15,059 nucleotides of DNA from Clostridia bacterium (GCA_900767495.1 CAAFZH010000080.1:1-15059); one strand, 5' to 3'; shown: positions 7,229-14,907, numbered from the stretch's first letter. The notes: a model not told the origin generated them from the sequence alone. Numbers and translations are program-made.

Positions 7229-8065
7229 GTGCTTATGGAAAAAAACAATAGAGAAAAAAAATTGAAATACGTTGACACGGTAGAAAAATACGAATTGCGT
7301 TTTTCGCAAAAACTTTACTGCGGTTTTAAAGCCGTTTGCGACTTTTTTATCGCGCTTATCGCGCTGATAATTTTGTCGCCGCTTTTTTTAATAGTGGCTA
7401 TCGCCATTAAAATCGACTCAAAAGGTCCCGTATTTTTCGTCCAGAAACGCGTGGGCAAAAACGGCAAGGAATTTAAATGCGTTAAATTCCGCTCTATGTC
7501 GGAAAAGGCAAACCACAATCTTGCGGGATACGAATATGCCGATGCGGAATCCTATATGACGAGCGTCGGGAAAGTTATAAGAAAACTTTCTATCGACGAA
7601 CTGCCTCAACTGTTTAATATGTTGACTTTTAAAATGTCTCTTATAGGTTACAGACCTTCGCAAAATAACGAAATCGAATTAAATCAGGCGCGCGAGAAAC
7701 TCGGGGTTTACGACATTGTTCCCGGTATAACGGGTTGGGCGCAAATAAACGGCAGGGACGTATTAGCCGCTCATCCGACTTTAAAAGCCAGATACGACGC
7801 GTATTATTTGCATAATATGTCGTTATGGCTGGATATAAAAATATTCTTTTTGACTATTTTCAAAATAATTAAAAAGTCGGATATTTCCGAGGGCGTTATA
7901 GACGGTACAGCCGATGTGGCCGCAGAAAACGCGGAGTTTGCGGCAGAGGAAGTCGCCGCCGCCGACGCAGATATTACGGTGGAAAATCTTGTGCGGGAAG
8001 AAAACGGAAAAACTGCTTTTGCCTTCGATGCGGAACAACCCGAGGAAAGCAAAAGCGCGGTATAA
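7229..8065 (+). CDS. Initiating sugar-phosphate transferase (undecaprenyl-phosphate glycosylphosphotransferase)
   Basis: A 278-residue protein of the bacterial sugar transferase family (PF02397), monotopic phosphoglycosyl transferases that move a sugar phosphate from a UDP-sugar to undecaprenyl phosphate to start exopolysaccharide or capsule repeat units. Seen: a hydrophobic re-entrant helix about 35-62, GPVFFVQKRVG 66-76, KFRSM 86-90, the catalytic pair D123-E124 in SIDELPQ, RPSQ 142-145 and PGITGWAQINGR 165-176. The catalytic core is complete. It is the short form without the N-terminal multi-span region of WcaJ-type enzymes. Odd: after about residue 216 there is a 60-residue Ala/Glu/Asp-rich tail not usual in the family. 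Start is GTG 7229 (AGAGAG 7 bases upstream) or ATG 7235; the SD is weak in both cases. No other glycan genes flank it, so the pathway is unknown. Confidence 0.92.
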   Translation: MLMEKNNREKKLKYVDTVEKYELRFSQKLYCGFKAVCDFFIALIALIILSPLFLIVAIAIKIDSKGPVFFVQKRVGKNGKEFKCVKFRSMSEKANHNLAGYEYADAESYMTSVGKVIRKLSIDELPQLFNMLTFKMSLIGYRPSQNNEIELNQAREKLGVYDIVPGITGWAQINGRDVLAAHPTLKARYDAYYLHNMSLWLDIKIFFLTIFKIIKKSDISEGVIDGTADVAAENAEFAAEEVAAADADITVENLVREENGKTAFAFDAEQPEESKSAV

Positions 8066-8090
8066 AAAACGATTATTAAAAATATAAAAA

Positions 8091-8124
8091 GCGGGGCGGG
8101 ATTACAAAATCACGCCCCGCTTTT
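8091..8124 (+). terminator. Rho-independent terminator after the sugar transferase
   Basis: GCGGGGCG (8091-8098) pairs with CGCCCCGC (8113-8120) and is followed by TTTT, 25 bases after the stop codon. An A-run precedes the stem, so it could also work on the minus strand. Confidence 0.85.
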
Positions 8125-8139
8125 CATTATAAAATACGC

Positions 8140-8192
8140 CGTCATATTGAGCGTTAGCGAAATATCCCACGACTTAAGTGAGAAGAATATGC
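8140..8192 (+). repeat. Dispersed repeat, GTCATATTGAGCG family, copy 1
   Basis: This starts CGTCATATTGAGCGTTAGCG and continues through AAATATCCCACGACTT. Its first 36 bases are identical to the reverse complement of 14790-14825, and it also matches the reverse of 15017-15059. It is followed, as in the right-end copy, by a CACCCTCCCG(A/G)GAG hairpin element. It is non-coding and fills the spacer between the terminator at 8124 and the hydrolase gene. Confidence 0.8.
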
Positions 8193-8198
8193 TTTACT

Positions 8199-8223
8199 GA
8201 AAACCACCCTCCCGAGAGGGTGG
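8199..8223 (-). terminator. Probable terminator of the pepV operon
   Basis: On the minus strand CCACCCTC (8223-8216) pairs perfectly with GAGGGTGG (8211-8204) around TCGG. It is followed by TTTTCAG, about 48 bases after the stop codon of the last operon gene. A related CTCCCGGGAGGGTG element recurs at 14991-15004, so this hairpin is probably a repeat component recruited as terminator. The hairpin is seen; function is inferred. Confidence 0.5.
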
Positions 8224-8270
8224 TGGACTACGAAATATAATACTTGCTCGGTTAAAGGCGCGGGGGAAAC

Positions 8271-8843
8271 TCACGCTTTTACGGCGGTGGTAAGAAACGG
8301 CGTTTTTAAGCCGTCGGTTTTTTCGGCTAAACCGCGGATCGTTCCTTCGTATACCAGATTTAAACAATCGAGTTTTAAAAAATCCTTAGGGCGCATAAGG
8401 CTCGGGTCGTAAGGCAATTCTATACCCGCGCCGTCGCGTAGTAATTCGGAAACGAATTGAGAACAAAACCTTTTATATTTAAAGGTCTTTTTTATCCTGA
8501 AAAAGCACAAGAATATACCGAGGACGGCGTATTTATATTTTTCGCCTTCCTCTTCGAACTTTTCTATTTCGCGCTTTAAATTTTCGTATTTTTCGTCGGT
8601 AAGTTCTATTTCGTAAACGCTGCAAGGGCATTTATCTCGTTTTTTAAGCACGTTGGTGCGGATATTTTCTTTTACGAACCCCGACGGAAACAACCTCATC
8701 GTCTTACGCGAAAAAGTATACATTTCGTCGAAACAGGCGTTTAACGAAAGCGTGGTATGCGTACTCGGGCTATGGGTAAAAAAACCTATAGCCTTTGAAA
8801 CGTTGGTTATTCTGCTGCTTATAAATAAATAGATTTTTTTCAT
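8271..8843 (-). CDS. Permuted papain-fold (NlpC/P60-like) hydrolase
   Basis: A 190-residue protein whose layout fits the permuted NlpC/P60 or YiiX-like papain-fold group: an N-terminal strand MKKIYLFISS, a His in THTTLSL (H29), a middle segment CSVYEIELTDEKYE, and the nucleophile Cys in RFCSQFVSELL (C127), with His before Cys as in permuted members. Such proteins cleave or acylate amide or ester substrates; the substrate is unknown. There is no signal peptide, so it is probably cytoplasmic. It is the last gene of the pepV operon: its ATG overlaps the preceding stop codon (TAATG), with only a weak GGA as SD, so coupled translation is likely. Gene and fold assignment are fairly firm; the activity is not known. 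Confidence 0.78.
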   Translation of the reverse strand: MKKIYLFISSRITNVSKAIGFFTHSPSTHTTLSLNACFDEMYTFSRKTMRLFPSGFVKENIRTNVLKKRDKCPCSVYEIELTDEKYENLKREIEKFEEEGEKYKYAVLGIFLCFFRIKKTFKYKRFCSQFVSELLRDGAGIELPYDPSLMRPKDFLKLDCLNLVYEGTIRGLAEKTDGLKTPFLTTAVKA

Positions 8844-9346
8844 TATTTCCGCTCGTTAAAAGCGAAAAATCTGACTTCAACGCCTTTTTCCGCCGCCCTC
8901 TTTATAGTGTAATACGTACCGCCGCGTTTTATGCCAGAATACCCGGCAAAAATAAGCGTAGAATTGTTTACGAGGAAATCGTCGCGCACAAGCATACAAC
9001 CGCGAAAATACGTCCGCGGTTCGCCGAGCAGAATATCCGCGCTTTTTTTCATACGCTCGTACTCTGCTTTTTGTTCTTTCGTAAAATTCCTGCTTTGATC
9101 CGCGCACGGCATAACGCCCACGATCTTAACTTTTTCGCCGCTTTCGCGCAAAAGTTCAAGCGCGCGGAAACATACCGAATCGAATCCGAGCGCAAGTCCG
9201 TCAAGAAAATATTCGTAGCCGTGGCTTACTATATTTTTAAGTTCTTCAACCACCGCGTTAAAATCCAAATCGTCGGGAATATTCCTATGCCCCGTAACGG
9301 CGCAGGTAACGTTTTTTATAAGCGGCGGCAACGAGTTTTCTATCAC
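8843..9346 (-). CDS. SLOG-family (DUF1273/YpsA-like) protein
   Basis: A 167-residue protein starting with the Rossmann-like strand CAVTGHR (15-21), the signature seen in DUF1273/YpsA-type members of the SLOG superfamily. A glycine-rich GLALGFDSV loop, the segment FRGCMLVRDDFLVNNSTLIF and a late GGTYYTIKRA phosphate-binding-like motif follow. SLOG domains are proposed to bind or process nucleotide-derived ligands; B. subtilis YpsA is linked to cell division, but no function can be assigned here. The start is GTG at 9346, chosen because GGAG lies 7 bases upstream inside the end of pepV and no in-frame ATG precedes the conserved strand. It sits 4 bases after pepV and overlaps the hydrolase by one base. 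Confidence 0.82.
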   Translation of the reverse strand: MIENSLPPLIKNVTCAVTGHRNIPDDLDFNAVVEELKNIVSHGYEYFLDGLALGFDSVCFRALELLRESGEKVKIVGVMPCADQSRNFTKEQKAEYERMKKSADILLGEPRTYFRGCMLVRDDFLVNNSTLIFAGYSGIKRGGTYYTIKRAAEKGVEVRFFAFNERK

Positions 9347-9350
9347 CTTT

Positions 9351-10616
9351 TTACTCCGATAATTTACGAATAGCCGCCTTATAGGTCGAATATTGCAACT
9401 TTATATTTTCAATCGAAGTATACTCGTCCGGCTGATGAATGGCAAAATCTTCGTCGGTTTCCGGTCCGAACGCAACGCCGCATTTAAGCGCGCGGGCATA
9501 CGTTCCGCCGCCTATCGCTATCGGCTCGCTCTTCTGCCCCGTAACTTCCTCGTACACGCCGAGCAGGGTTTTTACCAGAAATCCGTCCTTATCCGCCGAA
9601 AGGGGAAGTTGATGCGACAACACCTCTACGGGCAGGACTTTTTCAAACGCCTTTACTATATCCTCGCCCTTTGGGGTAACGGGGTATCTCACGTCTACCG
9701 AAACGTACACGTTTTTATCGTCGCAGGAGATAATATCGGGGCTTAACGTAAGGCTGCCCGAGTGGTCGGAAAGATTTTTAAGACCCAACTCGTCGTCGAA
9801 TAAATATCTTTTAATTCTCTCGTCAATCGCGCCGATTTTTTCAAGCGCGGTTATAACTTTTAAAATCGCGTTGTCGCCGAGCGCGGGAGTAGAACCGTGC
9901 GCCGACTTGCCGTAAGCGACGAAACTCTCGCCCTCTTTTTTAAGTCCGTACTTCTCGTAGTCGGGCAAATCGCAGTTAAGTTTTACTTCGCAACGATCGC
10001 AAACCACGTTTACCCTTTCGCCGCCCGCTATATTCGCGAGTTTTTCGGGTTTTTTAAAGGTAAATTTTAAGGGCATAATGCCTTTTTCGGCGTAGATAAC
10101 GGGATAGTTGGCGTCGGGCGAAAAACCCACTTCGGGCATACGGGCGACTTTATTGAAATGCTCTATGCACTTCCAGCCCGTTTCCTCGTTACAACCGAGA
10201 ATAAGCCTTATTTTTTTACTCGGCACAAAGCCCTCGTCTTTTAAAGCCTTCATCGCGTGCAGACATACGATTGCGGGGCCTTTATCGTCGGTCGTGCCGC
10301 GCCCGTAAATTCTGCCGTTTTCTTCCGTTGCCGAAAACGGAGGATACTTCCACTTGGACAGGTCGCCCGCAGGCACAACGTCCAGATGGCACAAAATACC
10401 TATTTCTTCCTCGCCGCCGCCGAAATCGACCTCGCCTATATAGTTGTCATAGTTTATAGTTTCAAAGCCCATATCCTTTGCAAGGCTTAAAGTAAATTCC
10501 AGCGCCTTTGCCACGTCCTTGCCGAACGGCGCGCCTTCAACCGCTTTACCCTGTACCGACGGTATGCAAATAATCGTTTTTAAGTCTTTTACAATATCCG
10601 AAATTTCGTTCTGCAT
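9351..10616 (-). CDS. pepV: M20 family dipeptidase (PepV/Sapep type)
   Basis: A 421-residue zinc metallopeptidase of family M20, most like PepV, which cleaves dipeptides (including beta-alanyl and some D-residue dipeptides) in the cytoplasm. The dinuclear site is complete: CHLDVVPAGD with H77 and catalytic D79, GRGTTDDKGP with bridging D110, NEETG with E144 (general base) and E145, FSPDA with D168, and H394 in FAIHQPDE. The lid domain holds GKSAHGSTP. It is somewhat shorter than lactobacillal PepV (about 470). The ATG has a weak GGCAGG upstream and a promoter at 10676-10704. It heads a three-gene operon with the SLOG protein and the papain-fold hydrolase. Peptide scavenging or cell-wall peptide turnover is the likely role; exact specificity cannot be read. 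Confidence 0.92.
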   Translation of the reverse strand: MQNEISDIVKDLKTIICIPSVQGKAVEGAPFGKDVAKALEFTLSLAKDMGFETINYDNYIGEVDFGGGEEEIGILCHLDVVPAGDLSKWKYPPFSATEENGRIYGRGTTDDKGPAIVCLHAMKALKDEGFVPSKKIRLILGCNEETGWKCIEHFNKVARMPEVGFSPDANYPVIYAEKGIMPLKFTFKKPEKLANIAGGERVNVVCDRCEVKLNCDLPDYEKYGLKKEGESFVAYGKSAHGSTPALGDNAILKVITALEKIGAIDERIKRYLFDDELGLKNLSDHSGSLTLSPDIISCDDKNVYVSVDVRYPVTPKGEDIVKAFEKVLPVEVLSHQLPLSADKDGFLVKTLLGVYEEVTGQKSEPIAIGGGTYARALKCGVAFGPETDEDFAIHQPDEYTSIENIKLQYSTYKAAIRKLSE

Positions 10617-10675
10617 AAAATTACCTGCCGTTTATCGCGAGATAAACCTATTTTTTTAAAAAATTGCTTAAATTC

Positions 10676-10704
10676 ATTATACACTTTTTTTAATTTATGG
10701 TAAA
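10676..10704 (-). promoter_or_regulatory. Promoter of the pepV operon
   Basis: On the minus strand TTTACC (10704-10699) and a perfect TATAAT (10681-10676) are spaced by 17 bases, 60 bases upstream of the pepV ATG. It lies within the AT-rich 135-base region shared with gltX. The plus-strand promoter for gltX must overlap it, since TAAAAT is present at 10701-10706 and again at 10706-10711, but no convincing -35 goes with either. Confidence 0.65.
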
Positions 10705-10751
10705 ATAAAATAAGTAAGTTTTTTAAAATTATTTCTTTAAGGAGCAATTTT

Positions 10752-12194
10752 ATGGCAAAAGTAAGAACGAGATTCGCCCCCAGCCCCACGGGATTTATGC
10801 ACCTTGGCGGACTTCGCACGGCGTTATACGCTTATTTGTACGCAAAACACAACGGCGGAGATTTTATTCTGCGCATAGAGGACACCGACCAGCAACGCTT
10901 TGTAGAGGGCGCGGTGGACCTTATATATTCCTCGCTTAAAGGCTCGGGACTTTATTACGACGAAGGCCCCGACATAGGCGGACCTTACGGACCTTACGTT
11001 CAGAGCGAACGCAAGGAGATTTACGCAAAGTACGCAAAGGAACTCATAGAAAAAGGCGGCGCGTACTATTGCTTCTGCACGAAAGAAAGGCTTGAGAGTT
11101 TAACCGACGAAAACGGCAACAGAAAGTACGACAAGCATTGTCTGCACCTTTCCAAAGAGGAAGTCGAAAAAAGACTTGCCGCGGGCGAACCTTACGTTAT
11201 CCGTCAGAACATACCCACCGAGGGCGTGAGCGAATATCACGACGAAATTTACGGCGAAATAAGGGTTGAAAATTGCGAACTAGAAGACAACGTGCTTATA
11301 AAAAGCGACGGTATGCCCACCTACAATTTTGCTAACGTGGTGGACGACCATCTTATGCACATAACCCACGTTATCCGCGGCACGGAGTACCTTTCTTCCA
11401 CACCCAAATACAACCTTATGTACGACGCGTTCGGTTGGGAACGCCCCGTTTATATTCACCTGCCCACTATAATGAAGGATTCCACCCGTAAACTTTCCAA
11501 ACGTTACGGCGACGCAAACTTCGACGACTTTATAAACAAGGGCTACTTAAAACAGGCGATTATAAACTACGTTGCACTGCTGGGTTGGTCGCCCAAAGGC
11601 AGCAACGTTGAAAAAATGACTTTATCCGAAATGGTTGATTTGTTCACCTTAGACGGGGTTTCGCGCTCGCCGTCGATTTTCGACGAGGCTAAACTGCGTT
11701 GGCTCAACGGCGAATATATCCGCGAACTTTCTTCGGACGAGTTTTACGCTCACGCCCTGCCGTATCTCGAAAAGTCGGCGGTAAACGGAAAATTCGACCT
11801 TAGAAAAATTGCCGACCTTCTGCACACGAGAATAGAAGTTTTCGGCGAAATACCCGAAAAAATTGACTGGCTTGCCGAACTTAAACCTTACGATTTAAGC
11901 CTTTTCGACAATAAAAAGAACAAGACGAACGCCGACGTCGCACGCGAACTTTTACCCAAAATACGCGGCTATATAGCGAATATCGACGTTTTCGATAACG
12001 ACACTCTCTACAAGACCCTATCCGAAAAAGCGGCAGAGGACGGCATTAAGAGCGGCACGCTGTTCTGGATTATGCGTATAGCGATTACGGGACAAGGCGT
12101 AACCCCCGGCGGCGCGACCGAAATGGCTACGCTTATCGGCAAAGAGGGTACTCTTGACCGCATAGACTTTTCTATAAACCTTTTATCGAAATGA
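10752..12194 (+). CDS. gltX: Glutamyl-tRNA synthetase
   Basis: A 480-residue class I aminoacyl-tRNA synthetase that charges tRNA-Glu (and, in bacteria lacking GlnRS, also tRNA-Gln for later amidation). Seen: the N-terminal RFAPSPTGFMHLGGLRTAL containing the HIGH-equivalent HLGG at 17-20, the RIEDTDQ strand, a zinc-site pattern C107-F-C109 ... Y126-x3-C130, and the KMSKS equivalent KLSKR at 247-251. The C-terminal helical anticodon-binding region follows, and the length is normal for bacterial GluRS. AAGGAG lies 7 bases before the ATG. There is no T-box leader in the short upstream region. Its TGA overlaps the ATG of the next gene as ATGA, placing a helicase in the same transcript. Confidence 0.97.
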   Translation: MAKVRTRFAPSPTGFMHLGGLRTALYAYLYAKHNGGDFILRIEDTDQQRFVEGAVDLIYSSLKGSGLYYDEGPDIGGPYGPYVQSERKEIYAKYAKELIEKGGAYYCFCTKERLESLTDENGNRKYDKHCLHLSKEEVEKRLAAGEPYVIRQNIPTEGVSEYHDEIYGEIRVENCELEDNVLIKSDGMPTYNFANVVDDHLMHITHVIRGTEYLSSTPKYNLMYDAFGWERPVYIHLPTIMKDSTRKLSKRYGDANFDDFINKGYLKQAIINYVALLGWSPKGSNVEKMTLSEMVDLFTLDGVSRSPSIFDEAKLRWLNGEYIRELSSDEFYAHALPYLEKSAVNGKFDLRKIADLLHTRIEVFGEIPEKIDWLAELKPYDLSLFDNKKNKTNADVARELLPKIRGYIANIDVFDNDTLYKTLSEKAAEDGIKSGTLFWIMRIAITGQGVTPGGATEMATLIGKEGTLDRIDFSINLLSK

Positions 12195-14770
12195 GTTTAA
12201 GCCCCGAACAGGAAAAAGCGGCGTTCGCTTTTGATAAAAACGTACTTTTGCTCGCCCCCGCGGGGACGGGCAAAACGTTTACCGTAGCGCACAAAGTGGC
12301 GGAGGCGTTAAAGCGAGGGATAACCCCCGCCGAGATTTTATGCCTTACTTTTACCGTTAAAGCGCAGGAGGAAATCAAAGCCGACGTTACCGCTTATTGC
12401 GGCGAAACGACCGTAAACGTGTACACTCTGCACGGCTTTTGTTACAGGCTTATCAAAGATTATTATTCTTCCGAGGGCGTGAAAACGCCCTTTTCGGTTG
12501 CCGACGAAGTTGACGTGGGCGAAACGACAAAACGCCTTGCCGACGATATGCTCAAAGAAAAATCGGACGACCCCGACGAAAAAACCGTATTGCCCGAAAA
12601 GCAATTTTCGCGCATAATATCCGAGATTAAACGCCGTAAAGACGAACTCGGTTTTTCGCCCTATTCGCCCGACGGATTCGGCGCGGCAATCGCTACCCTT
12701 TTAAAAAATCCCGATTTTTGCGAGTTGTTTTCCACCAGGAAATTCGGCGCGAAAATAACCGACTATAATTTTTTCAATCTTATAAAAAATCGCGGCGCGG
12801 AATTTATGACCCGCTACCGCGACGCGTTTTTCTCATCCGATCTTCTCGACTTCGACGACCTTATTTATATGGCGAAAGATATAGTTTTTCGCGGCGACGC
12901 AGACTTAAACGCCTATAAACTTATTATTTTAGACGAAGTTCAGGACACGGGCAAAACCGAGTACGAGATAGTCCGCAAGTTTTTTACGCACGCTACGATT
13001 ATGCTTTGCGGCGACGAAAACCAGACCATTTACGGCTGGCGGGGCAGCGCGCCCGAGGAAATTATAAACGATTTCAAGCAAAACTTTAACGCCGAGGAAA
13101 TCCGCCTTACGGCAAACAGACGTTCGGGCAAATTTTTGCAAAACGCCGCGCGCGGCTATCTGTCGGCGGCTTTCGGCTCTGCCGCCCCGCCGCCAGAAAT
13201 AACGGACGAAACCGACGAAAAAATCACTATTTTAAAATGCGGCGACGAAACGGACGAGGCGCGAAAAATTTACGATATCGTAAAAAATTACTCGGGCGAT
13301 AGGACGAATATCTGCATAATGGCGCGCTCCAACAGGTATCTTGCCGCGCTATATAATAAGTTTACGCAAATAAACCGCACTCTGCCCGTTACCGAACGAA
13401 TTCCGTTTTTCACCGCCAACGCCGACTATCAGTTTTATAAAAAACCGGTGGTGAAAGACTTTCTCGCGTTTTTGCGGCTCACCGTAAACCCGAGCGACGC
13501 GGCGAGTATGGAACGCGTTATAAAGCGGCGTTTAAAACGCGTAAAAACGGGTCTGGCAAGCGCGTTAAGCGACTACGGCACGGCGGGCGTAAGCGTTTCG
13601 GATTTTTTAAACCCCGACGTTTACCGCTACGGCGACGCTTTTTACAAGTTGATTAAGGCTTATAACGAAGACCGCATCGTTTGTTACGATCTCGAAACGA
13701 CGGGCGCAGACCCTTACGACGACGAGCCTATACAGATTTCGGCCGTAAAGTTCGGTAAAGGCGGCGAAAGCGCGGAGTTTAATCTGTTCGTAATGCCCGA
13801 CAAGGAAATTTCCGCAGGCGCGCTTTCTACCCACGGCTACGATAAAAAATATATCGCCACGCACGGCGGCGTTAGTATAAACGAGGCTATAACGCGATTT
13901 TCGCTATTTAGCGACGGTTGCGTGTTAGTCGGACACAACTCCTCTCAATTCGACGATATAATGCTTATGAAAAATGTGAAAAAGTGCGGTAAGGAGATAA
14001 ACGCCGACGGTTTTTTCGATACGCTTAAAATAGCCAAAACATTTTTCAAAGCCGAAAAAAATTACAAACTCGCCACTTTATGCGAGAAATTCGGCGTTAT
14101 AAACGAGCGCGCTCACGACGCATTTGCCGACGTAACCGCCACCGAAAAAATATTAAAGATATTGCTCGACGAATATATCATTCCGTCCGCCGCGGTACGG
14201 CAAAGCGTGATTATAGCCAACCGCGAGGCGTTTAAACCGCTTTGCGACGACGTGAACCGCTTTAAGGCGGAAATCGAACGCGGCGATATACGCGGAGCGA
14301 TAACGGATATAGCGTCATCGTACTCGCTTATAAAACCCGATTCGCCCGTGGAAGACAGAGAGAGCGCGAACGATTTATACGTTGCTCTGCGCTGCGTAGA
14401 AAATACGGAAAAGCCGCTTGACGCTTTAAGCGAACTGCTTGCAAACGTCGCGCTTTCGGGCAGTCAGATGGATCTGGTTATAAAAAAATTAAAAAAAGTA
14501 CCGCTTATAACGGTACATCAAAGTAAAGGCTGCGAGTTTGACGAGGTTATTTTCGCGGGCGCGAGCGAGAACGAAATTCCGTCCTACCCCGCGCGCGCAT
14601 CGGGCGACGAAACCGAGGAAAAGCGAGTGTTTTACGTTGCTTTAACGCGGGCAAAGCGCAAACTTATAATAACTTACCCGTCCAAAAAAATTTACGGGCA
14701 AACCGAATACGAGCGCGCCCCCTCGCCTTACCTGGACTATCTCCCCCGCGACTGCCTGGAAGTTAAATAA
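12191..14770 (+). CDS. UvrD/PcrA-type helicase with inserted DnaQ-like (DEDDh) exonuclease
   Basis: An 859-residue SF1A helicase. Helicase motifs: Walker A APAGTGKT 22-29, LTFTVKAQEEI about 52-62, TLHGF about 79-83, DEVQD 248-252, GDENQTIYGWRG 274-285, ANRRSG 308-313, VHQSKGCEFD 775-784 and RVFYVALTRAK 812-822. Between motifs IV and V, in the region of the regulatory 2B subdomain, lies a whole DEDDh exonuclease (about 495-665): DLETTG with D500 and E502, GHNSSQFDD with D588, and HDAFAD with H642 and D647. Removing this insert leaves about 690 residues, close to PcrA length. By family logic it translocates 3'-5' on ssDNA while the insert degrades 3'-5'; this coupling is inferred. Start is the ATG overlapping the gltX stop (ATGA); no SD is visible, so it depends on termination-reinitiation. 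A repair or recombination role is likely; the substrate is unknown. Confidence 0.92.
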   Translation: MSLSPEQEKAAFAFDKNVLLLAPAGTGKTFTVAHKVAEALKRGITPAEILCLTFTVKAQEEIKADVTAYCGETTVNVYTLHGFCYRLIKDYYSSEGVKTPFSVADEVDVGETTKRLADDMLKEKSDDPDEKTVLPEKQFSRIISEIKRRKDELGFSPYSPDGFGAAIATLLKNPDFCELFSTRKFGAKITDYNFFNLIKNRGAEFMTRYRDAFFSSDLLDFDDLIYMAKDIVFRGDADLNAYKLIILDEVQDTGKTEYEIVRKFFTHATIMLCGDENQTIYGWRGSAPEEIINDFKQNFNAEEIRLTANRRSGKFLQNAARGYLSAAFGSAAPPPEITDETDEKITILKCGDETDEARKIYDIVKNYSGDRTNICIMARSNRYLAALYNKFTQINRTLPVTERIPFFTANADYQFYKKPVVKDFLAFLRLTVNPSDAASMERVIKRRLKRVKTGLASALSDYGTAGVSVSDFLNPDVYRYGDAFYKLIKAYNEDRIVCYDLETTGADPYDDEPIQISAVKFGKGGESAEFNLFVMPDKEISAGALSTHGYDKKYIATHGGVSINEAITRFSLFSDGCVLVGHNSSQFDDIMLMKNVKKCGKEINADGFFDTLKIAKTFFKAEKNYKLATLCEKFGVINERAHDAFADVTATEKILKILLDEYIIPSAAVRQSVIIANREAFKPLCDDVNRFKAEIERGDIRGAITDIASSYSLIKPDSPVEDRESANDLYVALRCVENTEKPLDALSELLANVALSGSQMDLVIKKLKKVPLITVHQSKGCEFDEVIFAGASENEIPSYPARASGDETEEKRVFYVALTRAKRKLIITYPSKKIYGQTEYERAPSPYLDYLPRDCLEVK

Positions 14771-14771
14771 G

Positions 14772-14825
14772 GCATATACTATTTCGCTCAAGTCGTGGGA
14801 TATTTCGCTAACGCTCAATATGACG
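14772..14825 (-). repeat. Dispersed repeat, GTCATATTGAGCG family, copy 2
   Basis: The reverse complement runs from CGTCATATTGAGCGTTAGCG through AAATATCCCACGACTTGAGC to GTATATGC. It matches 8140-8192, with identity over the first 36 bases. It begins one base after the helicase stop codon, so the gene and the repeat abut. No separate terminator is seen after the helicase gene. Together with the two following repeats it fills the 289-base right end of the window, which has no gene. Confidence 0.8.
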
Positions 14826-14848
14826 TAATTTTTTTAGTTGTCATTGCG

Positions 14849-14907
14849 TCAATGTCGAGTGAGCAAACTTGCTTGCAAGGGTTTGCGAGCGAAGATATTC
14901 ATAAGGC
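14849..14907. repeat. Dispersed repeat, right copy of the 60-bp inverted pair
   Basis: Reverse complement of positions 1-60 with a single one-base deletion. The two copies are about 14.8 kb apart and in opposite orientation, with all the genes of the window between them. Confidence 0.8.

Noticed and set aside
10617..10751. A T-box or other riboswitch upstream of gltX.
   Set aside because: Only about 50 bases separate a possible transcription start from the ATG. There is no specifier stem, no conserved T-box sequence and no terminator hairpin.
12191..14770. Interpretation as a DinG-type DnaQ-helicase fusion.
   Set aside because: DinG is SF2 with the exonuclease at the N-terminus. Here the helicase motifs are SF1A (QTIYGWRG, ALTRAK) and the exonuclease is internal.
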